Shown: one piece after another, positions 19,741-29,281 of the stretch
How the letters are laid out: every line of letters starts with the position of its first letter
Numbering within the stretch: the first letter of the stretch is position 1
Assembly (NCBI GenBank): GCA_903874255.1
Contig: CAIQRN010000004.1
Span: 1 to 41,610 of the forward strand
Length of the DNA stretch: 41,610 nt
Direction: 5' to 3'
Origin: an uncultured Actinomycetes bacterium
GTDB lineage: Bacteria > Actinomycetota > Actinomycetes > Nanopelagicales > Nanopelagicaceae
Position numbers and translations under genes: made by a program
The notes under the pieces: generated by a model
What the model saw: only the letters and a program-made list of their open reading frames with translations
What the model was told of the DNA's origin: nothing
The model's database searches: none

Positions 19741-22224
19741 ATGAATAACAACGTGAACGAAGAACGCGAACACGCGGCATACGACTTTGCCTACGTGCAA
19801 GAAAAGTGGCTGCCCATTTGGGATGAGATTCAGCCTTTCAAATCTGGACGTGCTGATGATCCACGTGAAAAGAAATATGTCTTGGATATGTTTCCTTATC
19901 CGTCAGGTGATTTACATATGGGTCATGCCGAGGCGTATGCACTTGGGGATGTAATTGCTCGCTATTGGATTCAAAAAGGTTTCAACGTCATGCATCCAAT
20001 TGGTTGGGATGCATTTGGTTTGCCGGCAGAAAATGCGGCGATTAAGCGAAATTCTGATCCGCGCATATGGACCTATGAAAATATCGCAGTGCAAAAAGCA
20101 TCGATGCGCCGCTATGCATGTTCGTTTGATTGGGATCGCGTTTTCAATACGTGCGATCCCGAGTATTACAAGTGGAATCAATGGTTATTTCTAAAACTTC
20201 ACGAACGCGGTTTGGCTTATCGCAAAGATTCTGCAGTTAACTGGTGCCCTGGTTGTCAAACGGTTTTAGCTAACGAACAAGTTGTCGCTGGCCTTTGCGA
20301 GCGTTGTGATTCAACGGTCACCAAGAAGAAGTTGAATCAGTGGTATTTCAAGATTACTGATTACGCTGATCGCTTGCTCGATGACATGGCACAACTTGAA
20401 GGCAAATGGCCTGAAAAAGTTTTGATGATGCAACGCAATTGGATTGGTCGCTCAACTGGCGCAAATGTTTCATTTGTTATTGAAGGTCGCGATGAACCGG
20501 TAACTATCTATACAACTCGCCCAGATACTTTGTACGGTGCAACATTTATGGTGGTTGCAGCAGATAGTGAGTTAGCCGCCGAACTTGTTGTAGGCACTGG
20601 AGTCGAAAAAGAATTTGGTGAGTATTTAGAAAAAATTAAGGCCGACAGCGATATCGATCGCTTAGCTACCGATCGTCCAAAGAGCGGGGTTTTCTTAAAC
20701 CGCTATGCAATCAATCCAGTAAATGGCGCAAAGTTGCCGATTTGGGCAAGTGATTATGTTTTAGCTGATTACGGAACTGGCGCAATTATGGCTGTGCCGG
20801 CTCATGATCAACGCGATTTAGATTTTGCTAAAGCATTTAATCTGCCAGTTGTTGTCGTAGTTGAAACTGGTGAAGAAGATCCAAATATTAGCGGGATAGC
20901 AACTGGGGGAGATGGCACGTTAGTAAACTCTGGCCCACTCAATGGCCTAAACAAAGCCGATGCAATTTCGGCAATCAATGCACAACTTGAAACAGATGGC
21001 CTCGGAAAATCTGCTAGGAATTATCGTTTACGCGATTGGCTAGTTTCCCGTCAGCGTTATTGGGGCACACCTATTCCAATTATTCATTGCGATGCATGCG
21101 GAGAAGTTCCAGTTCCGCAAGAACAATTACCTCTCACATTGCCAGATGCTCAAGGTCTTGATTTAAAACCTAAAGGAACTTCGCCGTTGGGTGCTGCAAC
21201 CGATTGGGTAAATGTTGCCTGCCCAAAGTGCGGCGCACCAGCAAAGCGCGATACCGACACGATGGATACTTTTGTTGATTCCTCTTGGTACTACCTTCGC
21301 TACCCATCATCAACAGTGCATGATCAACCATTCTTGAAAAAGGATGTTGAAACATGGCTACCAGTAGATCAGTACGTTGGCGGCGTCACTCATGCAATCT
21401 TGCATCTTCTTTATTCTCGCTTCTTTACTAAAGTTCTTAACGACATGGGAATGGTTGATTTCAATGAACCATTCACACGCCTGCTTAACCAAGGAATGGT
21501 TGTAATGGATGGCTCTGCGATGTCAAAGAGTCGCGGCAATTTAGTTCGCTTATCAGATGAATTAGAACATCATGGTGTCGATGCGATTCGACTATCAATG
21601 GTTTTTGCAGGACCACCTGAGGATGACGTTGACTGGTCTGATGTTTCACCATCAGGCTCGGTTAAATTCTTAACCCGTGCTTGGCGTCTTTCTGGTGACG
21701 TAACAAGTGCACCAGGCGTTGACTTCTCTACTGGCGACATTGCACTTCGAAAAGTGACACATAAAGCTTTACATGATGCTGCTTTTGCCGTTGAGTCTTT
21801 TAGATTCAATGTTGCAGTTGCTCGTGTGATGGAGCTTGTAAATGCAACACGTAAAGCAATTGATTCTGGATGCGGACCAGAAGACCCAGCTGTCCGTGAA
21901 GCAGTAGAAGCCACTGCAATCATGCTCTCATTAGTTGCCCCATTTACCGCTGAAGAGATGTGGGAGCGTTTAGGTCATAAACCAGCTGTTGCATTGGCGG
22001 GTTGGCCAGCAGTTGATGAAAAACTCCTTGTTGCAGATTCCGTTGAGGCTGTTATTCAAATTAATGGCAAGATCAAAGAGCGAATTGAAGTTTCACCCAC
22101 AATTACCGATGCAGAGTTGGAAGCTTTAGCTTTAGCGCATCCAACTATCGTTAATGAGTTGGGTAGCAACGCACCGAAAAAGGTTATTGCGCGTGCGCCA
22201 AAATTAGTTAATATCGTCGCTTAA
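19741..22224 (+). CDS. leuS: Leucyl-tRNA synthetase
   Basis: An 827-residue class I synthetase. HIGH-type motif [15 protein letters not shown], zinc-type cysteines (WCPGCQ...LCERCD and CDACGE...CPKCGA), an editing domain with [12 protein letters not shown], and KMSKS-type AMSKSRGN. The track ORF starts at 19696 inside the tRNA gene, which cannot be right. [23 protein letters not shown] at 19741 matches the family N-terminus and is the first in-frame ATG after the tRNA. That start is only three bases beyond the tRNA, so there is no Shine-Dalgarno outside the tRNA. Confidence 0.95.
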   Translation: MNNNVNEEREHAAYDFAYVQEKWLPIWDEIQPFKSGRADDPREKKYVLDMFPYPSGDLHMGHAEAYALGDVIARYWIQKGFNVMHPIGWDAFGLPAENAAIKRNSDPRIWTYENIAVQKASMRRYACSFDWDRVFNTCDPEYYKWNQWLFLKLHERGLAYRKDSAVNWCPGCQTVLANEQVVAGLCERCDSTVTKKKLNQWYFKITDYADRLLDDMAQLEGKWPEKVLMMQRNWIGRSTGANVSFVIEGRDEPVTIYTTRPDTLYGATFMVVAADSELAAELVVGTGVEKEFGEYLEKIKADSDIDRLATDRPKSGVFLNRYAINPVNGAKLPIWASDYVLADYGTGAIMAVPAHDQRDLDFAKAFNLPVVVVVETGEEDPNISGIATGGDGTLVNSGPLNGLNKADAISAINAQLETDGLGKSARNYRLRDWLVSRQRYWGTPIPIIHCDACGEVPVPQEQLPLTLPDAQGLDLKPKGTSPLGAATDWVNVACPKCGAPAKRDTDTMDTFVDSSWYYLRYPSSTVHDQPFLKKDVETWLPVDQYVGGVTHAILHLLYSRFFTKVLNDMGMVDFNEPFTRLLNQGMVVMDGSAMSKSRGNLVRLSDELEHHGVDAIRLSMVFAGPPEDDVDWSDVSPSGSVKFLTRAWRLSGDVTSAPGVDFSTGDIALRKVTHKALHDAAFAVESFRFNVAVARVMELVNATRKAIDSGCGPEDPAVREAVEATAIMLSLVAPFTAEEMWERLGHKPAVALAGWPAVDEKLLVADSVEAVIQINGKIKERIEVSPTITDAELEALALAHPTIVNELGSNAPKKVIARAPKLVNIVA

Positions 22225-22263
22225 TACTCGCGCACGTAGTTCCACAATGTGAAAGGCCTGTCA

Positions 22264-23148
22264 ATGAAGACAATTCTGGATGCAATCGGAAATACACCTT
22301 TAATAAATATTGAAGGAATTTGGGTAAAGATGGAATACATGAATCCATCTGGTTCAATCAAAGCGCGTATTGCTAAGTACATGATTGAACGTGCAGAGGC
22401 TGAAGGTTTATTAAAACCTGGCGACACAATTGTTGAAGCAAGCAGCGGAAATACAGGAAATGCAATGAGTATGGTTGCCGCGGTTAAAGGTTACAAAATG
22501 TTAGTGATCATGCCTGATGGAATGAGTCCAGAGCGCACTGCAATCTCTGAAGCATTTGGTGCCGAAGTTCATACCATGGGTGATTTTCACGTCAATGATG
22601 CTTTAGAGGAAGCACGACGCCGGGGCGCAATGCCAGGATTTTTTGCACCTCAACAATTTGATAATGATTGGAATGTTGACGAAAACCGCGAATGGCTCGG
22701 CAAAGAAATTTTGGATCAAATGCCCGTACTGCCAGATTTAGTTATTGGGGGAGTCGGCACAGGCGGAACAATTATTGGAGTAGGCCAAGCTTTAAAGGCC
22801 GCTAATCCAAGTTGCAAAGTTATTGCACTTGAACCTTCAGAGTCATGCACAATTTTGTGTGGCGAAGTTTCAAAGCACTTAATTGAAGGCATCGCAGATG
22901 GATTCATTCCAGGCATTGTTGCCCGTCACCACCATGAATTAGATGGTGTGATTGATGTTGGTTCCGAGGAATCTATTGAAGAGATGCGCCGTTTGGCCCG
23001 TGTACATGGATTATTTGTTGGGCCCTCTTCTGGTGCGCACATGATTGCGGCAAAGCGTCTTAAAGCACAATATGGTGTTGAAAACGTGGTTACGTTCTTC
23101 TGCGATGAGGGCGAAAAGTACATCAATGATTATTGGATAAAGAAGTAA
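22264..23148 (+). CDS. Cysteine synthase family PLP enzyme
   Basis: A 294-residue fold-type II PLP protein. The PLP lysine is Lys33 in NPSGSIKARIA; phosphate and substrate loops are SSGNTGNAMSM, GGVGTGGTIIGVG and GPSSGAHM, with IEGIADGFIPGI near the C-terminal part. The ATG at 22264 is preferred over the track's GTG at 22249 because GAAAGG lies about eight bases upstream. The usual KDR after the PLP lysine is KAR, and the N-terminus is short, so it may use a different acceptor (O-phosphoserine, O-acetylhomoserine) or be a divergent CysK/CysM. No cysE is adjacent. A terminator follows. Confidence 0.78.
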   Translation: MKTILDAIGNTPLINIEGIWVKMEYMNPSGSIKARIAKYMIERAEAEGLLKPGDTIVEASSGNTGNAMSMVAAVKGYKMLVIMPDGMSPERTAISEAFGAEVHTMGDFHVNDALEEARRRGAMPGFFAPQQFDNDWNVDENREWLGKEILDQMPVLPDLVIGGVGTGGTIIGVGQALKAANPSCKVIALEPSESCTILCGEVSKHLIEGIADGFIPGIVARHHHELDGVIDVGSEESIEEMRRLARVHGLFVGPSSGAHMIAAKRLKAQYGVENVVTFFCDEGEKYINDYWIKK

Positions 23149-23150
23149 AT

Positions 23151-23181
23151 ATCCACATCTGAACGCTGTGGGTCTATTTTT
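23151..23181 (+). terminator. Probable intrinsic terminator after the cysteine-synthase gene
   Basis: ATCCACA (23151-23157) pairs with TGTGGGT (23167-23173), seven pairs with one wobble and a nine-base loop, followed by CTATTTTTCT. It sits just after the stop codon and before comEA. The stem is short and the U-run is interrupted once. Confidence 0.55.
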
Positions 23182-23206
23182 CTCGCCCCAACCTTGAATA
23201 TGGGGC

Positions 23207-23815
23207 ATGGATCTTTTCTCTCAAACAATAGAACGAGTCGCAACGTGGTGGTACGAACTTAATTTCACAGCATTGCAAAAGCGGGCACTTTTGATTATTG
23301 CCGCCCTCGTAATTCTCTTATCTGGCTTGATAGTTATTAAAGGTAATACGCATTCAGTTACCGCGCCCCCGATAGTTCCCATTGAATTGGCAGCTCCAGA
23401 GATATTCGTAGATGTAACAGGTGCGGTCAATAAACCAGGTGTTTATTCTCTCAATGCGCATGCACGAGTCATTGATGCAATAAAAGCGGCGGGAGATTCT
23501 GCACCAGGAGCGGATTTGAGCACGATTAATTTGGCTAGAGTTTTGGCTGATGGCGAACAAGTTTATGTTGACTCAACAATCTCAACGGCATCACATTCAA
23601 AGGTGACACAAAAATCGCCAAGTGGGCCAATCAACATTAATAGAGCAACGGCCAGTCAATTCGATTCCCTCGATGGAATCGGACCTGTTATTGCTGCACG
23701 CATTGTTGCCTATCGAAAAAGCAATGGGCCTTTCACAACAATTGAGGAGCTTCAAAAAGTGAGCGGAATAGGTGCGGCCAAATTCGCACAGTTCAAAAGC
23801 AAAATCCGCGTTTAA
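23207..23815 (+). CDS. comEA: ComEA-type DNA-binding competence protein
   Basis: A 202-residue protein with one membrane segment (about 27-44), an SLBB domain (about 67-122, FVDVTGAVNKPGVYSL), and tandem helix-hairpin-helix motifs at the C-terminus (ININRATASQFDSLDGIGPVIAARI...VSGIGAAKFAQF). ComEA binds double-stranded DNA at the cell surface and passes it to the ComEC channel, encoded next. No prominent SD is seen; TTGAAT lies seven bases upstream, a weak leaderless candidate. Confidence 0.92.
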   Translation: MDLFSQTIERVATWWYELNFTALQKRALLIIAALVILLSGLIVIKGNTHSVTAPPIVPIELAAPEIFVDVTGAVNKPGVYSLNAHARVIDAIKAAGDSAPGADLSTINLARVLADGEQVYVDSTISTASHSKVTQKSPSGPININRATASQFDSLDGIGPVIAARIVAYRKSNGPFTTIEELQKVSGIGAAKFAQFKSKIRV

Positions 23816-23898
23816 CTGACTTCAGAGCAGTTGCATTAGGCGCAGCAATCTGGGGAGGTGCGCTCGTTCAAAGCGCGACTGCGCCGTGGCGAATTGCC

Positions 23899-26055
23899 TT
23901 GGCTGCCAGCATCATGATCTTTATCGCCATCATCAGCAAACGATTTCGATTCCTTGTAATCGTCTGCGCGCTGCTTTTAGGTTCAACGGTAATGTCCATT
24001 CGGCAAGCCTCGCTTGCACACAGTCAAATAACACGTTTCTTTTCACAAACCGCCCAAATCACCGCCGAAGTAATTACCGATCCAAGTAAAACCACTTCGG
24101 GCGGCTACTCATTCATTGCAATGGCAATCAATATTCACAATGAATCAATTGATTATTCTCTGCGGGTTCCCATCCGCATAATTTCTACTTACAGAGATGT
24201 CACAACTTTATTGCCAGGTCAAAGATTTACTGCAAATGCACGAGTTGTTTCAAGTAAAGAAGCACGAGTTGCAGCATTGGTGCTTATAAGTCAAAAAGTT
24301 GAGATTAAAACTCAGGCATCGAACTGGGCGCACTTACTTGGATCTATTCGTCTAGGTCTGCGCTCTTTATCCGGAGATGGAGATTCTGGCGCACTAATTC
24401 CTGGCATGGTCTTAGGTGATACATCTAAACAAACCCTTGAATTCAAAACCGCAATGAAGAGATCGGGCTTAACGCATTTGGTAGCCGTAAGTGGTGCTAA
24501 TTTCGCAATAGTTTCAAGCTTTGTTTTATGGATTATGCAATTTCTATTTAGAAGAATACCCGCACGATTAATCGCAACCTCAATTTTCTTAATTGCATTT
24601 ATTGCATTGGTGCGCCCATCGCCTTCAGTTTTGCGAGCTGCAGCAATGGCGGCAGTGCTCTTAGTTGCCCAAGCCACTAAACGAGCGCGCGACTCTCTTC
24701 CAGCCCTTGGTTTTGCAATGGCGGCCGTCGTTATTATCGATCCGTGGCAGGCACGGGATGCTGGTTTTGCTCTCTCTGTTATGGCCACTGCGGGGCTTCT
24801 TTTATTCGCACCGTTCTTGATTGAAAAACTTTCTCGGTATGTTCCCAATAAATTCGCGCAGGGGCTGGCTCCGCCAATTGCTGCAATCGTTTTCTGCTCA
24901 CCAATAATTGTTGCGCTCTCTGGATATTTGGCACCTATGAGTGTTATCGCCAATCTCTTGTCTGCTCCATTTGTTGGACCAATTACAATTCTAGGTTTCA
25001 TTGCCGCACTTACTTCAATATTTATCCCCTTCATTTCAATTATCCTGATTTGGTTAATTCGATTTCCTGCCGCAGCAATCGCCCTTATTGCTCATTGGGC
25101 ATCGGCTTTTCCAGTCCTAAATCTGCGCACTGGAAGTATCGGGTTTGTCATGGTTGCAGTATTTACTCTGCTTGCCTGGTTTTTTAAGAAATGGTTTAAG
25201 CAGGTTCTAGTTTTAACAATCATCGCAATCATGTGTCTTACTTGGCTGCAGCGATGGCCGGGTGGTGATTGGCAGATTGCAAATTGCGATATTGGTCAGG
25301 GCGATTCAATGGTAATTAACCTTGGGAATCATCGTGGCCTAGTTATTGATGTTGGTCCCGATGCGATTGCTGAAGATCGATGCTTGAAGGCACTTGGAAT
25401 TAATGAAATTCCACTTCTGATTCTCTCTCATTTTCATGCAGATCACGTGGCTGGATTACCTGGAGCAATAAAGGGACGAAGCATCGGAGAACTCTGGATA
25501 AGTCAAAATGCCCAGCCAATAATCGAAAGTTCACTGGTGCATTCAATGCTCTTCAATGTTGTTACCAAAGTACCTGTCAGAGGTTTAAGTTCTCAAGTCG
25601 GTCCATTAATGATCGAAGTTTTATGGCCAACTCCTAATCTCACAAACTTTACTGAAATGCCAGGTGAAGGATCACAAATTAACAACTCAAGCATTGCAAC
25701 GTTAATTCGCAGCAAAGATTTCACTATATTTACCGGCGGTGATTTAGAGCCACCCGTTCAGCACCTTCTCATCAAAGATGTGAGCCATGTTGATATTTAT
25801 AAAGTCTGCCACCATGGTTCTAAGTATCAAGATCTTGGCTTTATGGCAGCGCTTCACCCCACACTTTCTATTATTTCTGTAGGCGCCACAAATACGTACG
25901 GCCACCCGGCGGTGCAAACCATTGAGGCGCTAGATAGACTCGGCTCCGAAGTCGTTCGTACGGATATCGATGGAGCTATTGCGCTTAAGGCTCGAAACCA
26001 TAGATTCTCAATACGAAAAGCTAAAGGACGTTTGAATCTAATCAGATGGGGGTAG
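23899..26055 (+). CDS. comEC: ComEC/Rec2 DNA-uptake channel
   Basis: A polytopic protein with an N-terminal DUF4131-like region, the ComEC competence domain (many helices, roughly residues 150-420) and a C-terminal metallo-beta-lactamase domain with ILSHFHADHVAGLPG and KVCHHGSKYQD. It transports single-stranded DNA into the cytoplasm; the MBL domain may degrade the other strand. The track start TTG at 23899 gives 718 residues, but the frame stays open and protein-like upstream (RLTDFRAVALGAAIWGGALV...) to just past comEA's stop without any ATG, GTG or TTG. The true N-terminus is therefore uncertain and may lie about 25 residues earlier. Confidence 0.88.
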   Translation: MAASIMIFIAIISKRFRFLVIVCALLLGSTVMSIRQASLAHSQITRFFSQTAQITAEVITDPSKTTSGGYSFIAMAINIHNESIDYSLRVPIRIISTYRDVTTLLPGQRFTANARVVSSKEARVAALVLISQKVEIKTQASNWAHLLGSIRLGLRSLSGDGDSGALIPGMVLGDTSKQTLEFKTAMKRSGLTHLVAVSGANFAIVSSFVLWIMQFLFRRIPARLIATSIFLIAFIALVRPSPSVLRAAAMAAVLLVAQATKRARDSLPALGFAMAAVVIIDPWQARDAGFALSVMATAGLLLFAPFLIEKLSRYVPNKFAQGLAPPIAAIVFCSPIIVALSGYLAPMSVIANLLSAPFVGPITILGFIAALTSIFIPFISIILIWLIRFPAAAIALIAHWASAFPVLNLRTGSIGFVMVAVFTLLAWFFKKWFKQVLVLTIIAIMCLTWLQRWPGGDWQIANCDIGQGDSMVINLGNHRGLVIDVGPDAIAEDRCLKALGINEIPLLILSHFHADHVAGLPGAIKGRSIGELWISQNAQPIIESSLVHSMLFNVVTKVPVRGLSSQVGPLMIEVLWPTPNLTNFTEMPGEGSQINNSSIATLIRSKDFTIFTGGDLEPPVQHLLIKDVSHVDIYKVCHHGSKYQDLGFMAALHPTLSIISVGATNTYGHPAVQTIEALDRLGSEVVRTDIDGAIALKARNHRFSIRKAKGRLNLIRWG

Positions 26056-26059
26056 AGAT

Positions 26060-27007
26060 ATGAATAGCTTTTATCTCATCCTAGGTTCTGAAGCAGCGTT
26101 GGCTGATCGCGCATTAAGCAAACTAAATGAGCAGTTAAAAGATGAAAAATGTGAAATCACCAATCTTTTCGCAGGTGACGTAATTGTTGGTGATATTGCC
26201 GATGCTCTAGCGCCATCACTTTTTTCAGAAAAACGCGCACTGATTCTTCGTGACTTACAGGATTTACCAGAGGAAAATCGCGACGAAATCACACGTTATT
26301 TAGATTCACCCGATGCATCAACAACTGTAATTTTTGTTCACAAAGGTGGAGTAAAAGGCAAGGCGCTCCTTGATGCAATTAAGAAAGTAAAGCCAGAAAT
26401 TATTGCTTGTGAGCCAATTAAGAAAGAAGCAGAAAAACAAGAGTTTGTTCGTAACGTATTTTTGGACTTAAAACGCAAAGCAACACCTGGGGCGATAAAT
26501 GCATTAGTCGGAGCATTAGGAAATGATTTGCGTGAACTTCAATCAGCAATCGCTCAGATAGCAGCTGATGCACCAGCGGGAACAATCGATGAATTAGTAA
26601 TTGATAAGTTTCATCAAGGTCGAGTAGAAACGACGGGCTTTGATGTTGCAGATGCCGCCCTCGATGGAAATCTTTCTGCGGCACTGATTGCACTTCGTAG
26701 TGCGTTAGAAACTGGAACCGACCCAGTAATGATCACTAGTGCGATTGCATCTGCGCTTCGATCATTGGCACGAGTATCTGGGACTAACCGTGGGGCTAAA
26801 TCATTTGAATTAGCGGGCCAACTTGGTATGGCCCCGTGGCAAATAGATAAAGCCCGCCGACAGCTGAGCCGTTGGTCACCTGCTCAAATCGCCGATGCAG
26901 TTGGGGCAATTTCCACGGCCGATGCCGAGGTCAAAGGTGCAGCCAGCGATCCGATTTATGCGCTGGAAAAAGCCATTGCTCGCATCACATCTCTTCAGGC
27001 TGGATGA
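26060..27007 (+). CDS. holA: DNA polymerase III delta subunit
   Basis: A 315-residue clamp-loader delta subunit, AAA+-like. YLILGSEAALADRAL at the N-terminus, FSEKRALILRDLQDLP near 55-70, and GNDLRELQSAIAQIA near 150-165 are typical of HolA. It opens the beta sliding clamp. The start has GGGGGTAGAG upstream, just after the comEC stop. The comEA-comEC-holA order is common in actinobacteria; the usual downstream rpsT is absent here and rplU follows. Confidence 0.9.
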   Translation: MNSFYLILGSEAALADRALSKLNEQLKDEKCEITNLFAGDVIVGDIADALAPSLFSEKRALILRDLQDLPEENRDEITRYLDSPDASTTVIFVHKGGVKGKALLDAIKKVKPEIIACEPIKKEAEKQEFVRNVFLDLKRKATPGAINALVGALGNDLRELQSAIAQIAADAPAGTIDELVIDKFHQGRVETTGFDVADAALDGNLSAALIALRSALETGTDPVMITSAIASALRSLARVSGTNRGAKSFELAGQLGMAPWQIDKARRQLSRWSPAQIADAVGAISTADAEVKGAASDPIYALEKAIARITSLQAG

Positions 27008-27017
27008 GGCAGGCAAT

Positions 27018-27047
27018 TTGACCATAGGGGGGCATTCTCCGTACCCT
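27018..27047 (+). promoter_or_regulatory. rplU-rpmA promoter
   Basis: TTGACC (27018-27023) and TACCCT (27042-27047) are separated by 18 bp, a good actinobacterial housekeeping promoter. The start site would be near 27054, leaving a leader of about 55 bases. Confidence 0.65.
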
Positions 27048-27055
27048 TAGCGTCT

Positions 27056-27086
27056 GCCCGAAGGAGCCATCGCTCCTGCCATGGGC
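27056..27086 (+). promoter_or_regulatory. Structured rplU leader (possible r-protein autoregulatory site)
   Basis: AGGAGC-catc-GCTCCT (27062-27077) is a six-pair tetraloop stem, enclosed by GCCC (27056-27059) and GGGC (27083-27086) with internal unpaired bases. It lies just after the predicted transcription start and before the GGAG ribosome site of rplU. L21 leaders with feedback control are known in other bacteria; whether this one belongs to that class needs a covariance search. Confidence 0.45.
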
Positions 27087-27108
27087 TAAAAATGAACTGG
27101 AGTTACAC

Positions 27109-27423
27109 GTGTACGCAATCGTTAAAGCTGGCGGCCATCAAGAGAAAGTGGCAGTTGGAGACACAGTAATCGTCGATCGCATCGATGCTGCTGTTGGCGC
27201 AACTGTTTCATTTCCTGCCGTGCTACTAGTAGATGGTGCAACTGTTACTTCAGATGCAAAGACACTCTCTGGTGTAAAAGTTACCGGTGAAGTTTTGGAA
27301 GAAACAAAGGGACCAAAGATCGACATCTTGCGTTACAAGAACAAGACAGGTCACCGCCGTCGCCAAGGTTTTCGCGCGAAGTTAACGCTTGTAAAAATTA
27401 CCGCCATCAACGGCGCAAAGTAA
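27109..27423 (+). CDS. rplU: 50S ribosomal protein L21 (bL21)
   Basis: A 104-residue bL21. [25 protein letters not shown] and the C-terminal [25 protein letters not shown], rich in rRNA-binding basic residues, are diagnostic. The start is GTG with GGAG seven to eight bases upstream. It is followed by rpmA after 17 bases. Confidence 0.96.
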   Translation: MYAIVKAGGHQEKVAVGDTVIVDRIDAAVGATVSFPAVLLVDGATVTSDAKTLSGVKVTGEVLEETKGPKIDILRYKNKTGHRRRQGFRAKLTLVKITAINGAK

Positions 27424-27440
27424 GGGAAGGGGCGAAATAA

Positions 27441-27701
27441 ATGGCAAGTAAGAAGGGTGTCTCCTCGACACGTAACGGTCGCGATTCAAATGCTCAGTAC
27501 CTTGGTATCAAGCGCTTTGGCGGACAAGAAGTAAATGCTGGCGAAATTTTGGTTCGCCAACGCGGAACACATTTTCACCCAGGCAAGAACGTTGGACGCG
27601 GTAAAGACGACACTCTGTTTGCATTAGCAGCTGGTGCAGTCGAATTCGGTCGCGCTCGCGGACGCCGTGTTGTCAATGTTGTGGTTCCGGCAGCCGTATA
27701 A
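27441..27701 (+). CDS. rpmA: 50S ribosomal protein L27 (bL27)
   Basis: An 86-residue bL27, [29 protein letters not shown], with [23 protein letters not shown]. The N-terminal tail reaches the peptidyl-transferase centre. There is no cleavable N-terminal extension of the Firmicutes type. A strong AAGGGAAGGGG ribosome site precedes it, and a strong terminator follows. Confidence 0.97.
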   Translation: MASKKGVSSTRNGRDSNAQYLGIKRFGGQEVNAGEILVRQRGTHFHPGKNVGRGKDDTLFALAAGAVEFGRARGRRVVNVVVPAAV

Positions 27702-27712
27702 AAGCTTTCTCA

Positions 27713-27747
27713 AAAAAGGGCGAGCCGTACATGCGGCTCGCTTTTTT
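27713..27747 (+). terminator. Intrinsic terminator of rplU-rpmA
   Basis: GCGAGCCG (27720-27727) pairs with CGGCTCGC (27734-27741) around a TACATG loop, followed by six Ts; an A-tract on the left extends the stem into the T-run. It separates the ribosomal genes from obgE. Confidence 0.92.
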
Positions 27748-27775
27748 ATTTTCTACTTAGAAGGGAGTTCATCTC

Positions 27776-29281
27776 ATGACAACTTTTGTTGATCGTGTAA
27801 CTCTCTATGCCTCTGCCGGAAAAGGTGGAGATGGTTGCGTCTCAGTTAAGCGCGAAAAATTTAAGCCACTAGGTGGACCAGATGGTGGCAACGGTGGCCG
27901 TGGTGGCGATGTCATTCTTATCGTTGATCCAAGCGTTACAACGCTCTTAGATTTTCACCATTCACCACATCGCAAAGCAACTTCAGGTCATCAAGGTTAT
28001 GGCGACCGCAAAGATGGACATCAAGGTGAAGATTTAATTCTGGGTGTTCCAAATGGAACTGTTATTTATGATGATCGCGGCGAACAAATTGCTGACTTAG
28101 TTGGAAATGGCACCGTATTTGTTGCCGCTCAAGGTGGTTTCGGCGGTCTTGGAAATATGGCGCTATCGTCATCAAAGCGTCGCGCGCCAGGTTTTGCATT
28201 ACTTGGTGAACCAGGTGAAGAGCGCACACTTTTTCTAGAACTAAAATCAGTTGCCGACATTGCTTTAGTTGGTTATCCAAGTGCGGGCAAGTCATCACTC
28301 ATTGCTGCAATTTCAGCGGCGCGACCAAAGATTGCTGATTATCCATTTACAACTTTAGTTCCAAACCTTGGCGTAGTTCAGGCCGGTGAAACCCGTTTCA
28401 CCGTTGCCGATGTTCCAGGATTGATTCCAGGAGCGAGTCAAGGAAAGGGCTTAGGCCTTGAGTTTTTGCGTCACGTAGAACGTTGTGTTGCATTGGTACA
28501 TGTTCTTGACTGTGGAACTTTAGAAACAGATCGAAACCCCATTCAAGATTTAGAGATTATTGAAAACGAACTTGCCATTTATGGTGGCCTAGAAGATCGC
28601 GTTCGCATCATTGCGCTCAACAAAACCGACTTACCCGATGGACAAGCAATGGCCGATATGGTTATTGCCGAACTTCGTGAGCGCGGTTACGAGGTCTACC
28701 CAGTTTCTGCAGCATCGCGTGCAGGCCTTCAAGAGTTAACGTATGCAATGGCGCGCTTAATTCAAAAGGATCGCGCCGAAGCGGCCACAGAAGTGCGCGC
28801 ACGAATTGTTCTGCGACCAGTTGCAGTTGATGATTCTGGCTTTGCTGTACGAGCAAATGCCGACGGCACATTTAATATTAAAGGCAAGAAAGTTGAACGT
28901 TGGGTTCGCCAAACTAACTTTAAAAATGCTGAAGCTATTGGCTACTTAGCTGATCGCTTGGCGCAACTGGGAGTAGAAAAAGAACTCTTCAAGCAGGGCG
29001 CAGTTGCAGGTAGTGAAGTTCGAATTGGTGATGGTCTAACGCAAGTTGTATTTGATTGGGAGCCAACTATCGAGGCTGGTGCCGAACAGTTAGCTGGCCA
29101 CTTGCATCGACGCGGCGAAGATTCACGACTTGAATCAACTTGGCAACAAACTGAGCGCGTTGATGATGTTTTAAGCGACGAAGAAATCGCCAAACAGTGG
29201 GAATACAACGTCGTTGACCCACACACACCTAAACTTTCAGCAGCGATTGTTAAAGAACCAGAGGACGGAGATGACAAGTGA
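27776..29281 (+). CDS. obgE: Obg/CgtA family GTPase
   Basis: A 501-residue ribosome-associated GTPase. The glycine-rich Obg fold covers about 1-158, then the G domain: G1 GYPSAGKSS (166-174), [10 protein letters not shown] (G3) and NKTD (G4). A C-terminal OCT domain (about 340-425) is followed by an acidic tail, typical of actinobacteria. GGGAG precedes the ATG. Its TGA overlaps the proB GTG. Confidence 0.95.
   Translation: MTTFVDRVTLYASAGKGGDGCVSVKREKFKPLGGPDGGNGGRGGDVILIVDPSVTTLLDFHHSPHRKATSGHQGYGDRKDGHQGEDLILGVPNGTVIYDDRGEQIADLVGNGTVFVAAQGGFGGLGNMALSSSKRRAPGFALLGEPGEERTLFLELKSVADIALVGYPSAGKSSLIAAISAARPKIADYPFTTLVPNLGVVQAGETRFTVADVPGLIPGASQGKGLGLEFLRHVERCVALVHVLDCGTLETDRNPIQDLEIIENELAIYGGLEDRVRIIALNKTDLPDGQAMADMVIAELRERGYEVYPVSAASRAGLQELTYAMARLIQKDRAEAATEVRARIVLRPVAVDDSGFAVRANADGTFNIKGKKVERWVRQTNFKNAEAIGYLADRLAQLGVEKELFKQGAVAGSEVRIGDGLTQVVFDWEPTIEAGAEQLAGHLHRRGEDSRLESTWQQTERVDDVLSDEEIAKQWEYNVVDPHTPKLSAAIVKEPEDGDDK

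Noticed and set aside
23806-23818. Programmed frameshift joining comEA to comEC at CGCGTTTAAC
   Set aside because: The slippery-looking bases are out of register with the comEA frame, and tRNA re-pairing would fail; a fused product is unlikely.
24312-25034. 240-aa ORF antisense to comEC
   Set aside because: No recognisable domain and no RBS; it is a shadow of the hydrophobic comEC coding sequence.
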